Positions 40,985 to 50,018 are shown, numbered from the stretch's first letter. The stretch: 64,000 nucleotides of DNA from Elusimicrobiota bacterium (GCA_016209035.1 JACQWX010000066.1:20180-84179); one strand, 5' to 3'. Numbers and translations are program-made. Notes: generated by a model from the sequence alone, not told the origin.

Positions 40985-41516
40985 AGACGGTCTTGCGGTA
41001 GAAGGCGAGCTCCCGGAGCGAGTCGCGCACATCCTCCAGGGCCTCGTGTTTCTCGGGTTTCTGCGGGAAGTGCGATTCGGGAGGATACCAGCGGAGCACC
41101 AGCTCCTTGAGCGTGCTCACATCGATCGAGCGGTAGTGGAAGAAATCGTGCAGGCGAGGCATGTACTTCAACAGGAAGCGCCGGTCCTGCCCGATGGTGT
41201 TGCCGCAGAGCGGGGAGGCCCTGGGCAGACACCATTCCTGGACGAACCGCAGCGTGCGCTCCTCTGCCGCGGCCATCGCGACCCCCGATCCGCGCACTCT
41301 CTGGATGAGCCCCGAGCCGCCGTGGTGCTCGAGGCACCAGGGGTCCATCGAGGAGAGCGTCTTCTCGGGATGGCGCACCGGCAGGCAGGGACCCTCCGCC
41401 AGGACGTTGAGGTCGCTGTCCGTGACGATGGTCGCGATCTCGAGGATGGTATGCCTCTCGGGGTCGAGCCCCGTCATCTCCAGGTCGAGCCACACAAGGT
41501 TCTTCTCGTGCCGCAC
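40977..41516 (-). CDS. orn: Oligoribonuclease
   Basis: The protein has 179 residues, close to the 181 of the E. coli enzyme, if the start is GTG 41516 (MRHEKNLVWLDLEMTGLD). This start lies 10 nt after an extended -10 box; the ATG at 41528 overlaps the box itself and would be untranscribed, and the track's start at 41885 is far too long. DEDDh exonuclease residues are visible: D and E in WLDLEMTG, D in the YMPRLHDFFHYRSIDVSTLKEL block, and the H-x4-D-type end EALEDVRDSLREL. The enzyme degrades 2-5-mer RNAs left by other nucleases, including pGpG from cyclic di-GMP. Confidence 0.93.
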   Translation of the reverse strand: MRHEKNLVWLDLEMTGLDPERHTILEIATIVTDSDLNVLAEGPCLPVRHPEKTLSSMDPWCLEHHGGSGLIQRVRGSGVAMAAAEERTLRFVQEWCLPRASPLCGNTIGQDRRFLLKYMPRLHDFFHYRSIDVSTLKELVLRWYPPESHFPQKPEKHEALEDVRDSLRELAFYRKTVFR

Positions 41517-41526
41517 GGTGGAACCC

Positions 41527-41535
41527 ATGATACCA
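41527..41535 (-). promoter_or_regulatory. Extended -10 box (TGGTATCAT) of orn
   Basis: TGG-TATCAT on the minus strand, 10 nt before GTG 41516. It decides against the in-frame ATG at 41528. Confidence 0.5.
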
Positions 41536-41724
41536 TACCGGTATCCAACATGCCAGGAGGGGGCCGCGAGGCATGATAGGAGCTCGACCTCACCCACTTT
41601 TCCCTGAGGGCTGACGGGCCAGCCTGCCCGATTCAAATCATGCTCGGGGTCCTGCCGCCGGTGGGGCCCATCGGCCTCTGCTCGCTCGTCGTGCATCGGG
41701 ATTGACTGGCGGACGCTGAGCAAG

Positions 41725-42297
41725 ATGGGCGGATACGTAGGCCTTCTGGGATACGCTCTCGCCCTGGGCCTGGTGGCGGGCTGCGCCACCACGTCGAAGC
41801 CGCAGCAACCTGTCGGCCCGGCGTCCCCTGAGTGGGTCATGAAGGGCTCGGGAGCCTTCAAGGACGCCAACGGCATCAGCATCATCTACGGCGTCGGCGC
41901 GTCGCAGGGGACGAGGCTGGTCCCGCTCGCCCGCAACGAGGCCGACAACAAGGCGGCCGAGGAGATCTCGCGGGTCATCAACAACTACGTCTCGGGCCTG
42001 CTGAAGTCCTACATGGCCTCCACCACGGCCGGCGACCTGAGCAAGTCCAGCGAGGAGAAGCATGTCTCGTCCACGATGAAGGCCTACACCCAGTCCTTGC
42101 TGCACGGGGCGCAGGTCATCGACCACTGGAAGGACCCGCAGGACGGGACCCTCTACGCCCTGGCCAAGCTCGACATGACCGGGATCAGGAAGGCCCTGGA
42201 GGAGACGAAGGAGCTCGACGCCAAGGTCCGCGACTACGTCCGGGCCAACGCCGAGAAGGCCTTCGACGAGCTGGCTGCCGAGGAAGCGAAGCATTAA
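41725..42297 (+). CDS. LPP20-family lipoprotein
   Basis: The protein has 190 residues. The lipobox LVAGC ends a clear signal peptide. The mature part has PEWVMKGSGAFKD, YGVGASQGTRLVPLARNEADNKAAEEISRVINNYV and WKDPQDGTLYALAKLDM, the LPP20/FlgT-N-like domain with its A-R-x-x-A-D/N helix. It is followed by LpoB-like and COG3014-like lipoprotein genes, a trio that also occurs elsewhere and is linked to cell-wall synthase control. The 196 bp upstream contains no convincing promoter that I can identify. Confidence 0.75.
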   Translation: MGGYVGLLGYALALGLVAGCATTSKPQQPVGPASPEWVMKGSGAFKDANGISIIYGVGASQGTRLVPLARNEADNKAAEEISRVINNYVSGLLKSYMASTTAGDLSKSSEEKHVSSTMKAYTQSLLHGAQVIDHWKDPQDGTLYALAKLDMTGIRKALEETKELDAKVRDYVRANAEKAFDELAAEEAKH

Positions 42298-42304
42298 TCA
42301 ACAA

Positions 42305-42329
42305 GGCAAGCGCCGCATCGGCGCTTGCC
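42305..42329. repeat. Perfect 11-bp hairpin after the LPP20 gene
   Basis: GGCAAGCGCCG-CAT-CGGCGCTTGCC begins 8 bp after the stop. No T tract follows, so termination would be atypical. It could attenuate read-through into the lpoB-like gene. Confidence 0.5.
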
Positions 42330-42424
42330 CCGGCTCGCCGGACCTAGGGCTCGCCGGGACTAGCGAGAGGAGGACGGAGCGCTTGCCTTGTTTGTTTTCT
42401 GCGTTTGAGCGTCTGAGGAGTTTT

Positions 42425-43039
42425 ATGAACTTCTATTGGCCTTTCCTTTTCATCTTCATCGCCGCGGGCATCCTGCCGGCGGCGACGGGATGCGGCGCCT
42501 CGACCAAGGTCCAACGCATGGACGTCGACGAGGTGAAGGACATCAGCGGCAAGTGGAACGACGCCGACTCCAAGATGGTCGCCGACGAGATGATCCAGGA
42601 CTGCCTGAGCAGGCCGTGGCTGGGCAAGGCCAAGGAGGCCAAGGGCGCGGAGCCGACCGTGATCGTCGGCGCCGTGCGCAATCAGAGCCACGAGCACATC
42701 AACACCGACACCTTCGTGGAGAACCTCCAAAGGGCGCTGATCAACTCGGGGGACGTCGAGTTCGTCGCTTCCAAAGGCGAACGCGGCGAGGTCCGCGATG
42801 AGCGCCTGGACCAGGACGCCAACGCCTCGGAGGAGACGCGCAAGGAGCACGGCCAGGAGTCCGGCGCGGACTTCATGCTCTCCGGCGCGATCAACACCAT
42901 CCAAGATTCCGAGGGCGGCAAGACCGTCATGTTCTATCAGGTCAACCTCAAGCTCTTGAACATGAAGAGCAACAAGATCTCATGGAACGGCGAGAAGAAG
43001 ATCAAGAAGTTCATCAAGCAGGCGAAAGTGTCATGGTGA
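42425..43039 (+). CDS. LpoB-like penicillin-binding-protein activator lipoprotein
   Basis: The protein has 204 residues from ATG 42425, preceded by GAGGAG. The lipobox AATGC follows a hydrophobic signal. The mature sequence has DVDEVKDISGKWNDADSKMVADEMIQDCL, then VIVGAVRNQSHEHINTDTFVENLQRALINSG and GADFMLSGAI, which follow the LpoB/YcfM pattern of strands and the conserved N-x-T/S-x-E-H-I segment. LpoB-type proteins reach through the wall to stimulate PBP1b-like synthases. It overlaps the next gene by 7 bp (ATGGTGA). Confidence 0.75.
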   Translation: MNFYWPFLFIFIAAGILPAATGCGASTKVQRMDVDEVKDISGKWNDADSKMVADEMIQDCLSRPWLGKAKEAKGAEPTVIVGAVRNQSHEHINTDTFVENLQRALINSGDVEFVASKGERGEVRDERLDQDANASEETRKEHGQESGADFMLSGAINTIQDSEGGKTVMFYQVNLKLLNMKSNKISWNGEKKIKKFIKQAKVSW

Positions 43040-44409
43040 TCGCCGCGGCTCGGGTCCCGGGACAAGGGCGGGCGCTGTTGCCCGCCCTTGCCCTTTTCGT
43101 GCTGGCGGCCTGCGGGCCGTCGATCGCGACGAAGAGGACGCTCAACACCTTCATCGCGGCGAAGGACTACGGCGCGGCCGAGGCTCACCTCCAGAAAGTC
43201 AAGGAGTCGCAGTACGCCAAGAAGAACGCCGTTCTCTACTACCTCGAGCTCGGGACCGTGCAGCATCACGCCGGCAAGTACAAGGAGTCGGACGCGAGCT
43301 TCGAGAAGGCGGAGAACCGGATGCGGGAGCTCTACACCAAGTCCGCCACCAAGGCCGCCGGGTCCATGATGATCAACGACATGACCGTGGATTACGCGGG
43401 CGAGGCCTTCGAAAGGGCGCTCACCCACGTGTTCCGGGCGCTGAACTACGTCTTCTTGGAGGACATCGAGGAGGCGCTGGTGGAGTCGCGCAAGGTGGAG
43501 GTCTTCCTGGACGAGCTCAACAGGCTCCGGGGGAGGAAGAGCACCTACAAGGACGACGCCTTCGCCCGCTACCTCGACGGGATGCTCTACGAGGAGGCGG
43601 GCAAGGAGGACGACGCGCGCATCTCCTTCGAATCGGCGGAGAATGCCTATGGCTGGTACGCCTCGGACTACAACACCCCTCCCCCCCGGTTCGACCTGCC
43701 TGAGGACGGGAATCTGGGCGAGGTGGTGTTCATCCACTACGCCGGGGTCGCGCCCATCAAGCTCTCCAAGACCTTCCAGGTGGCGTGGAACGACGCGATG
43801 GTCGCGGTCAACTCGAGCGAGATGAGGGACGACCCCGAGAGGAACTCGGCCCAGTTCAAGAACGCCCTGCGCGCGGGCTTGACCGGCAAGGCCATCACGG
43901 TCTCCTACCCCGAGTACACGCAGGACCCGTTCGTCATCACGGACTCCGACATCGAGGTGGGTGGGCAGACGGCTCCCGCGGTCCTCATGGAGGACGTCTC
44001 GGCCATCGCGTTCAAGGACCTCAAAGAGCGCCAGGCGCTCATCCGCACCAAGTCCATCGCCCGGGCCATGATCAAGTACATGATCGCCCAGACCATCAAC
44101 AAGTCCGTCGAGAAGGAGTACGGAGCGGGCTGGGGCCTCGTCTCGAAGCTCGTGACCAGCGGGGCGGCGGCCGCCAGCGAGGTGGCCGACACCCGAGGGT
44201 GGTCCACGGTCCCTTCCCAGATACGCATGGCCCGCATGAGGCTCAAGCCCGGGACCTACACGGTCACCGCGCGCTTCAAGTCGAGCACCACGGCGGTCGT
44301 GTCGACGCAGACGTTCGACAACGTCGTGGTCAAGCGGGGAAAGCGCACCTTCCTCAACCACCGGACCGCCTGCGAGCCGGCTTGCGCGCCGGCGACGCCT
44401 AGGAGGTAG
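43033..44409 (+). CDS. COG3014-like lipoprotein with TPR-like N-terminal half
   Basis: The protein has 458 residues from ATG 43033 in the pair ATGGTGA. The lipobox LAAC sits at about residue 27. Residues 45-220 form TPR-like helices (YYLELGTVQHHAGKYKESDASFEKAE, EALVESRKVEVFLDELNRL, YLDGMLYEEAGKEDDARISFESAENAY). Residues 225-450 include GNLGEVVFIHYAGVAPIKLSKT and a beta-rich end (LKPGTYTVTARF). This layout matches uncharacterised COG3014 proteins that co-occur with LpoB and LPP20. An envelope scaffold linked to peptidoglycan synthesis is a reasonable inference. Confidence 0.7.
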   Translation: MVIAAARVPGQGRALLPALALFVLAACGPSIATKRTLNTFIAAKDYGAAEAHLQKVKESQYAKKNAVLYYLELGTVQHHAGKYKESDASFEKAENRMRELYTKSATKAAGSMMINDMTVDYAGEAFERALTHVFRALNYVFLEDIEEALVESRKVEVFLDELNRLRGRKSTYKDDAFARYLDGMLYEEAGKEDDARISFESAENAYGWYASDYNTPPPRFDLPEDGNLGEVVFIHYAGVAPIKLSKTFQVAWNDAMVAVNSSEMRDDPERNSAQFKNALRAGLTGKAITVSYPEYTQDPFVITDSDIEVGGQTAPAVLMEDVSAIAFKDLKERQALIRTKSIARAMIKYMIAQTINKSVEKEYGAGWGLVSKLVTSGAAAASEVADTRGWSTVPSQIRMARMRLKPGTYTVTARFKSSTTAVVSTQTFDNVVVKRGKRTFLNHRTACEPACAPATPRR

Positions 44410-44421
44410 CCTCCCACGTCC

Positions 44422-45672
44422 ATGATCGATCTCGTCAAGAACCTCGCCGCCGTCAACCGCAGGACCAAGGCGTCCGTCATCAGGGAACTGCTGAAGCTCA
44501 CCAACAAGCCGGAGATCATCTCCTTCGCCGGCGGGCTGCCGGACCCCAAGACCTTCCCGGCCGAGATCTTCTCCGACATCGCCTCCGACATCCTCAAGAC
44601 CAAGAGCTCCCGGGCGCTCCAGTACGGGCCGACCGAGGGCCTGCCGGAGTTCCAGGAGCAGATCATCCGGATGCTGCGCGAGGAGGAGGGCATCGTCATC
44701 AAGCCGGAGAACGTCCTCGTCACCACCGCCTCCCAACAGGCCTTGGACCTCGTGGGCAGGGCCTTCATCGACCTGATGGATCCCATCATCGTGGAGCTCC
44801 CCAGCTACATCGGGGGACTCCAAGCCTTCAACGCCAGCGGGGCGAGGATGATCGGCGTGCGCGGCGACGACAACGGCCTCCTGGCCGACGAGCTCGAGAA
44901 GAAGCTCCACCAGCTGCGCGACGAGGAGGAGCACTACAAGTTCGTCTACGTCGTGCCCGACTTCCAGAACCCGAGCGGGGTCACCCTGGCCGAGGAGCGC
45001 CGCAGGAAGGTGGTGCGCCTCGCCGAGATGTACAACGTGCTCGTGCTGGAGGATTCCCCCTACCGCGCCATCCGCTTCGAGGGCAAGGAGCCCCACATGC
45101 TCTTCAAGCTCGGCCGGGTCGGGAACACCGTGTCCCTGTTCACCTTCTCGAAGACCCTGGCGCCGAGCCTGAGGCTGGGCTTCGTGGTCGCCCACGAGGC
45201 CATCATCAGGCGGCTCTCCATCCTCAAGCAGTCCATGGACCTGTGCACCTCGCCGCTCTGCCAGCTCATGGCGTCGGAGTTCCTGGCGCGCGGCCTTTAC
45301 AAGCCCCATGTCGAGACCCTGCGCAGGCTCTACAAGGTCAAGAAGGACGCCATGCTCTCGGCCCTCCAGCGCTACATGCCGGAGGACGAGGGCATCACCT
45401 GGACCAAGCCCGAGGGCGGCCTCTTCCTCTGGGTGCGCCTGCCCGAGCACATGAACGCCGACGAACTGTTCTACGAGGCGGTCAAGGAGAACGTGGCCTA
45501 CGTCATCGGGTCGGCCTTCCACTGCGACGGGACCGGCCACAACACCATGCGCCTGAACTTCTCCTACCCGACCGTGGAGCGGATCGACGAGGGCATCAAA
45601 AGGCTGGCCAAGGTCGTCAAGGCCAACCTGCACCGCGTCAAGGCCCGCCCCGCGGCTCAGGCCGTCCGTTGA
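44422..45672 (+). CDS. Class I/II PLP-dependent aminotransferase (LysN / MocR-domain type)
   Basis: The protein has 416 residues. ISFAGGLPDPKTFP and LQYGPTEGLPEFQEQI at the N-terminus, PDFQNPSGVTLAEERR, LEDSPYRAIRF, and the PLP lysine in FTFSKTLAPSLRLGFV place it in fold type I, close to 2-aminoadipate/aromatic aminotransferases. EGGLFLWVRLPE and MRLNFSYP (with the carboxylate-binding Arg) complete it. Substrate cannot be assigned; lysine, aromatic or branched-chain 2-oxoacids are usual for this group. It starts 12 bp after the COG3014-like gene. Confidence 0.88.
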   Translation: MIDLVKNLAAVNRRTKASVIRELLKLTNKPEIISFAGGLPDPKTFPAEIFSDIASDILKTKSSRALQYGPTEGLPEFQEQIIRMLREEEGIVIKPENVLVTTASQQALDLVGRAFIDLMDPIIVELPSYIGGLQAFNASGARMIGVRGDDNGLLADELEKKLHQLRDEEEHYKFVYVVPDFQNPSGVTLAEERRRKVVRLAEMYNVLVLEDSPYRAIRFEGKEPHMLFKLGRVGNTVSLFTFSKTLAPSLRLGFVVAHEAIIRRLSILKQSMDLCTSPLCQLMASEFLARGLYKPHVETLRRLYKVKKDAMLSALQRYMPEDEGITWTKPEGGLFLWVRLPEHMNADELFYEAVKENVAYVIGSAFHCDGTGHNTMRLNFSYPTVERIDEGIKRLAKVVKANLHRVKARPAAQAVR

Positions 45673-45722
45673 CAGCCGAGAGAGGGACGTATTGCGGCGG
45701 ATCATTGGACTTGGTAGGGAAG

Positions 45723-46556
45723 ATGAAAAGAATCATAACGATGTCGATTGTCGTCTTGGCCATGCTTGGGCTGGTGAACGCCGCGAACGCCAAGTGCGTT
45801 AGCGTGATACAGTTGTCATGCGGCTGTTCGGGTTATTGCCAATCAAACAGGTGTCATAAATTCTGTGGCTTGACGGCGGAGAATGCGACTCAATGTTGGT
45901 ATGAGGAGTGCACTCCTTGTGAATGCGATATCGTCACAATCGCTTCCGTGAAGCCCGTTAGGAACCGGCGCATTTCTCTCTTCCGCAAATTGCCTGATTT
46001 TGCTTCAGTGGTTGAGGCAGCGGAAAACCCATTGCCCAACAACAAACTCAAGGGAGTCAAGAATAAGGATGGCGAATTCATCGTTGTTTCTCCTGGCCAT
46101 GCCGCCAAGATGTCCCCGGAGCAACAAGGCATCATCGGAATAACCTTGGGCCTAAAGGATAGTGACCTGATTGCAGGGAGCGTATTCCCCGGTGGGCCTG
46201 CAGACAAAGCGGGCATGAAACCTGGGGACAAGATTTTGGCCATAGACGCACGCAAGACACATGGCATCAGCGTTTCCTTGGCACAAGACAATATAGGCGG
46301 CAAACCTGGCACGCTCGTCGTTCTGAAGGTACGAAGGGGGAAGAGGCTGTTGAAGTTCCCCTTGATTCGTGAACCTCGCACCGAAGTCGATCCGAAATTA
46401 ATCGAGTTGCAACAGCGACCACGGAAAACGATTATTAAAGAAGTACGCCAAGACTTGTTCAAGGATGGGGTGTGCCCGCCAATTCATAACGGCTGCAACT
46501 TCCTCGATCTTTCGGACAAGGTGTGCTATTACTCATGCCCCAATAAGACGCCATGA
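45723..46556 (+). CDS. Secreted Cys-rich protein with PDZ domain, atypically low GC
   Basis: The protein has 277 residues from ATG 45723 (after TAGGGAAG); the upstream track frame is a shadow of the aminotransferase. The signal peptide ends NAANA. The mature N-terminus has about ten Cys in 45 residues (CGCSGYC, CHKFCG, CTPCEC), and four more lie near the C-terminus, suggesting disulfides. The middle has LIAGSVFPGGPADKAGMKPGDKILAID, a PDZ core. The third-codon positions are much richer in A/T than all neighbours, so recent acquisition is likely. No protease domain is present. A periplasmic binding or adaptor role is inferred. Confidence 0.65.
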   Translation: MKRIITMSIVVLAMLGLVNAANAKCVSVIQLSCGCSGYCQSNRCHKFCGLTAENATQCWYEECTPCECDIVTIASVKPVRNRRISLFRKLPDFASVVEAAENPLPNNKLKGVKNKDGEFIVVSPGHAAKMSPEQQGIIGITLGLKDSDLIAGSVFPGGPADKAGMKPGDKILAIDARKTHGISVSLAQDNIGGKPGTLVVLKVRRGKRLLKFPLIREPRTEVDPKLIELQQRPRKTIIKEVRQDLFKDGVCPPIHNGCNFLDLSDKVCYYSCPNKTP

Positions 46557-46618
46557 CACATGAACTCATGGCGTGTCTAACCTAGATAGGCGATCGGACG
46601 CCTGGCGCAGGCTCGCTG

Positions 46619-48673
46619 GTGAGCGCACGCAGACGCCGAGCAGGAGTCGTCGCCTTCCTCGGCTCGCTGCTGCTGTTCACCATCGAGCTCATCGCGGCCA
46701 AGCTCCTCCTGCCGTCCTTCGGCGGCAGCGCGCAGGTCTGGACGACCTGCATGGTCTTCTTCCAGGCCGCGCTCCTGGCCGGCTATCTCTACGCCAGGCT
46801 CTCCACCGCCCTGCTGCCCTCCCGCTTGCAGGCCTGGCTGCACCTGGCGGCGCTGACGGCCTCGGCCTGGGCCGCTTTCCCTCTCCATCTCTCCGTTGTC
46901 GGCCACGGGAGTCCCGTGGCCCGGCTGCTGGGGGCGCTGACCCTCTCCATCGGCGGGCCGTTCATCGTCCTTTCCGCCACCGTCCCGGTCGTCCAATCCT
47001 GGTCGAGCGGGCCGCAGGCGCAGCGCGGCACAGACCCCTACATCCTCTACGCCTCCTCGAACGCCGGGGCCCTGGCGGGCCTCCTGGCCTACCCTTTCGT
47101 CGTGGAGCCTCTCCTGCCCGTGACCGCGCAGCTGTGGGCGTGGCAGGGCTGCTTCGCCCTGTTCGCCCTTCTGCACCTGGCCTGCCTCCCGCCAGTCGGC
47201 GGGCGCCCGCCGCAGGCGGGTCTTCCGCTTCCGGCCGTCCTTGGGGTGACGCCCGAAGGGCGTATGGGAACCTCAGGGGCGGCCCGATGGTGCGCCTGGC
47301 TGGCGCTCTCCGCAGGGCCGAGCGCCGCCCTGCTGGCCGCGACCCGCTTCCTGAGCGACGCGCTGACAGCCGTCCCGCTCCTCTGGGTGGTCCCCCTGGC
47401 CGTGTACCTGAGCACCTTCATCCTGACCTTCAAGCGCGAGCCTCTGCGGCTCTCGGGCCGGGCCCTGGGCGTCTCAGCCGCGGCCGTGGCATTGCCGCTG
47501 GCCGCGGCCTGGGCCGCAGGGGCCGCGGCGCTGGCGGGCGTGGCGCTCAACGTCGCGGCCCTCTTCTTCCTGGCCATGATCTGCCACGGTTCCCTGGCAG
47601 CCTCCAAGCCCGCTCAAGGCCACGCGGCTCCCACCTTCTACCTCCTCATCGCGACCGGCGGCTTGGCCGGCGGCGTCCTCATGGGGGTGATCCTGCCCTT
47701 GCTCGGCCGGGGCATCGGCTGGCTGGGCCTGGAGTGGCTCGTGGCGGGCCTCGCATGCCTGGCCAGTCTCGTGGCCAGGGACTGGGAATCCTGGAGCCGG
47801 TCCAAGGCGTTCAAGCCCGCCGCCCTGGCCTTCCTGGCCGTCCTGCTGGCCGCCGGGTGGGCGGTGTCTCGGCAGGCCGGAGGAGGAACGGCGCCGGCCG
47901 CCCTGCGCAACTTCTACGGAATCTACCGGATCGTGGACGGGGATGGCCTGCGCAAGTTCTACCACGGCAACACCTTGCACGGCATGCAGTCCCTCGACCC
48001 GGCCAAGAGCGGGGAGCCATTGGCCTATTTCCACCGGCTCTCTCCGGCCGGCGACGTCTTCCGGACGCTGGGCGCGGGCCTCCGCGAGGTCGCCATCGTG
48101 GGCCTGGGCGTGGGCGCTCTGGCCGCTTACGGCAGGCCGGGCGCGGGCATGACCTTCTATGAACTCGACCCGGACGTCGAGAGCCTCGCGCGGCGGCACT
48201 TCTCCTTCCTGGCGGACTCCCCGGCCCGGGTTAGGGTCGTGACCGGCGATGCCCGCCTGAGCCTCGCCCGCGAGCCGCCGGCCTCCTACGACCTCTTGGT
48301 CCTCGACGCATTCAACAGCGGCGCCGTTCCGACGCATCTGCTCACCGCGGAGGCCTTCGTCCTCTACCTCCGGCGCCTCGCGAAGGACGGGGTCATCCTC
48401 TGCAACATCTCCAACCGCTTCCTCGACATGCGGCCTCTGTTGGCCGCGTTGTCGAAGGACTTGGGGCTGGCCGGGGTGGTCAGGCACGCTGAGCCGCCCC
48501 GGGGCCTCGAGCGCGAATTCTACCCCTGCCGCTGGGCGGCGTTGAGCCGGGACCCGGCCAAGATCAGGGAACTCGCGCGGATCGGATGGACGGACCTGTC
48601 GGTCTACGCCCCGCCGCGCGTGCGCGCGTGGACGGACGACCACGCCAGCATCTTGCCCCTCATCCGGTTCTAA
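46619..48673 (+). CDS. Membrane-fused spermidine-synthase-like protein
   Basis: The protein has 684 residues from GTG 46619. Residues 1-425 hold about 12 hydrophobic helices (ELIAAKLLLPSFGGSAQVWTT near the start, typical of this group). Residues 430-684 form a Rossmann SAM-type domain: VGLGVGALAAYGRPGAGMTFYELDPDVESLARRHF and RVVTGDARLSL, then SYDLLVLDAFNSGAVPTHLLTAEAF, where the D in LDAF replaces the catalytic Asp of SpeE. Proteins of this build are annotated as fused-MFS/spermidine synthases, but substrate and even polyamine activity are unproven. A 6-bp hairpin (CCCGCC-GCA-GGCGGG) sits in the linker after helix 6. Confidence 0.75.
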   Translation: MSARRRRAGVVAFLGSLLLFTIELIAAKLLLPSFGGSAQVWTTCMVFFQAALLAGYLYARLSTALLPSRLQAWLHLAALTASAWAAFPLHLSVVGHGSPVARLLGALTLSIGGPFIVLSATVPVVQSWSSGPQAQRGTDPYILYASSNAGALAGLLAYPFVVEPLLPVTAQLWAWQGCFALFALLHLACLPPVGGRPPQAGLPLPAVLGVTPEGRMGTSGAARWCAWLALSAGPSAALLAATRFLSDALTAVPLLWVVPLAVYLSTFILTFKREPLRLSGRALGVSAAAVALPLAAAWAAGAAALAGVALNVAALFFLAMICHGSLAASKPAQGHAAPTFYLLIATGGLAGGVLMGVILPLLGRGIGWLGLEWLVAGLACLASLVARDWESWSRSKAFKPAALAFLAVLLAAGWAVSRQAGGGTAPAALRNFYGIYRIVDGDGLRKFYHGNTLHGMQSLDPAKSGEPLAYFHRLSPAGDVFRTLGAGLREVAIVGLGVGALAAYGRPGAGMTFYELDPDVESLARRHFSFLADSPARVRVVTGDARLSLAREPPASYDLLVLDAFNSGAVPTHLLTAEAFVLYLRRLAKDGVILCNISNRFLDMRPLLAALSKDLGLAGVVRHAEPPRGLEREFYPCRWAALSRDPAKIRELARIGWTDLSVYAPPRVRAWTDDHASILPLIRF

Positions 48674-48676
48674 GCT

Positions 48677-48685
48677 TGGTATAAT
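48677..48685 (+). promoter_or_regulatory. Extended -10 box (TGGTATAAT) of the POT transporter
   Basis: A perfect TATAAT with TGn. The GTG start is 8 nt after it, at or 1-2 nt from the predicted transcription start: leaderless. Confidence 0.65.
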
Positions 48686-48693
48686 CCCTGTCC

Positions 48694-49992
48694 GTGGAAT
48701 CGACCGCCCCGACGGCCCGCCATCCTCATCCCAAAGGCCTCTACTTCCTGTTCTTCACCGAGATGTGGGAGCGCTTCTCCTATTACGTGATGCGCTCTCT
48801 CCTGGTCTACTACATGATGAAGCACCTCATGTTCTCCCAGGAGAAGTCCTCCCAGATCTACGGGCTCTACACCGGGTTCGTGTATTTCACGCCCTTCTTC
48901 GGCGGCCTGCTCGCGGACAGGGTCATCGGCCAGCGCCGGGCCGTGATCGTGGGCGGCGTGCTCATGGCCATCGGCCACTTCCTCATGGCCTCCGAGCCCC
49001 TCTTCTTCCCCGCGCTCATCTTCCTCATCCTGGGCAACGGCTGCTTCAAGCCCAACATCTCGACCCAGGTCGGCGGCCTCTACGCTCCCGGCGACCACAA
49101 CCGGGACAGGGCCTTCAGCATCTTCTACGTGGGCATCAACCTCGGGGCCTTCTTCTCACCCCTCGTGTGCGGCACCTTGGGCGAGAAGCTCGGCTGGCAC
49201 TACGGGTTCGCGGCCGCGGGCGTGGGCATGGTGGCGGGCCTCGTCATCTACCTCTTGGGCCAGAAGCACCTGGCCCCGGACAACCTGATGAAGGAGGCGG
49301 CAGGCCAAGCCCGCCCCGAGCCCCTCACGCCCGACGACTGGAAGAAGATCTGGGCCCTGGTGGTCCTGTGCCTCTTCAACATCGTGTTTTGGGCGGTCTA
49401 CGAACAGCAGGGCAACACCATGGCCCTGTGGGCCGACGCCAACACCGACCGGATCATCCTCGGGTGGGAGATGCCCGCGTCCTGGTTCCAGGCCTTCAAT
49501 CCAGCCATGATCTTCCTCTTCACGCCCGCCCTGACCTGGTTCTGGTCCTGGCAGGAGAGCCGCGGGACCGAGCCGCTCAGCGTGACCAAGATGGCCATCG
49601 GGTGCGTGCTCCTCGGGGCGTCCTTCCTCGTGATGCTCCCGGCCACGACGATCTGCGCCGCGGGAGGCAAGGCCGGGATGGGCTGGCTGACCGCGACCAC
49701 CTTCGTCCTGACCGTGGGCGAGCTCTACCTCTCGCCGGTGGGCCTTTCGCTCGTCACCAAGCTCGCTCCGGTCCGCTACGTCTCCATGCTCATGGGCATG
49801 TGGTTCTTGTCGAGCTTCTTCGGCAACTACCTCTCCGGCTACATCGGCACCTTCTGGGAGAAGATGCCCAAGGAGCACTTCTTCCTGATGCTGACCGGGC
49901 TTTCCGTCGCGGCGGGGCTCGGGATTTTCGCGGTGCTCAAGCCCTTGAAGCGCGCCATCGGCCACGGCAGCGAGGAGACGGTGGACGTCTGA
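48694..49992 (+). CDS. POT/PTR-family peptide:H+ symporter
   Basis: The protein has 432 residues from a GTG. The POT signature ExxER is in FFTEMWERFSYYVMRSLLVYYM (helix 1). The second signature spans FGGLLADRVIGQRRAVIVGGVL and NGCFKPNISTQVGGLY. A long central loop (about 205-225) separates two six-helix halves. ELYLSPVGLSLVTKLAP near 345 is the conserved helix 10 region. It imports di- and tripeptides with protons across the inner membrane. It is transcribed alone from a leaderless extended -10 promoter. Confidence 0.93.
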   Translation: MESTAPTARHPHPKGLYFLFFTEMWERFSYYVMRSLLVYYMMKHLMFSQEKSSQIYGLYTGFVYFTPFFGGLLADRVIGQRRAVIVGGVLMAIGHFLMASEPLFFPALIFLILGNGCFKPNISTQVGGLYAPGDHNRDRAFSIFYVGINLGAFFSPLVCGTLGEKLGWHYGFAAAGVGMVAGLVIYLLGQKHLAPDNLMKEAAGQARPEPLTPDDWKKIWALVVLCLFNIVFWAVYEQQGNTMALWADANTDRIILGWEMPASWFQAFNPAMIFLFTPALTWFWSWQESRGTEPLSVTKMAIGCVLLGASFLVMLPATTICAAGGKAGMGWLTATTFVLTVGELYLSPVGLSLVTKLAPVRYVSMLMGMWFLSSFFGNYLSGYIGTFWEKMPKEHFFLMLTGLSVAAGLGIFAVLKPLKRAIGHGSEETVDV

Positions 49993-50009
49993 CGGCTCTC
50001 GGCCAATTT

Positions 50010-50018
50010 TGATATCAT
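50010..50018 (+). promoter_or_regulatory. Extended -10 box (TGATATCAT) of the autotransporter
   Basis: TGA-TATCAT, 13 nt before ATG 50032, with no Shine-Dalgarno. Confidence 0.5.

Noticed and set aside
44422-45672. HpnO (hopanoid aminotransferase)
   Set aside because: The sequence is of the LysN/MocR aminotransferase type, not the class III omega-aminotransferase type of HpnO.
42937-45705. 922-aa minus-strand ORF spanning three plus-strand genes
   Set aside because: It runs antisense across the COG3014-like and aminotransferase genes, which have clear motifs; composition is shadow-like.
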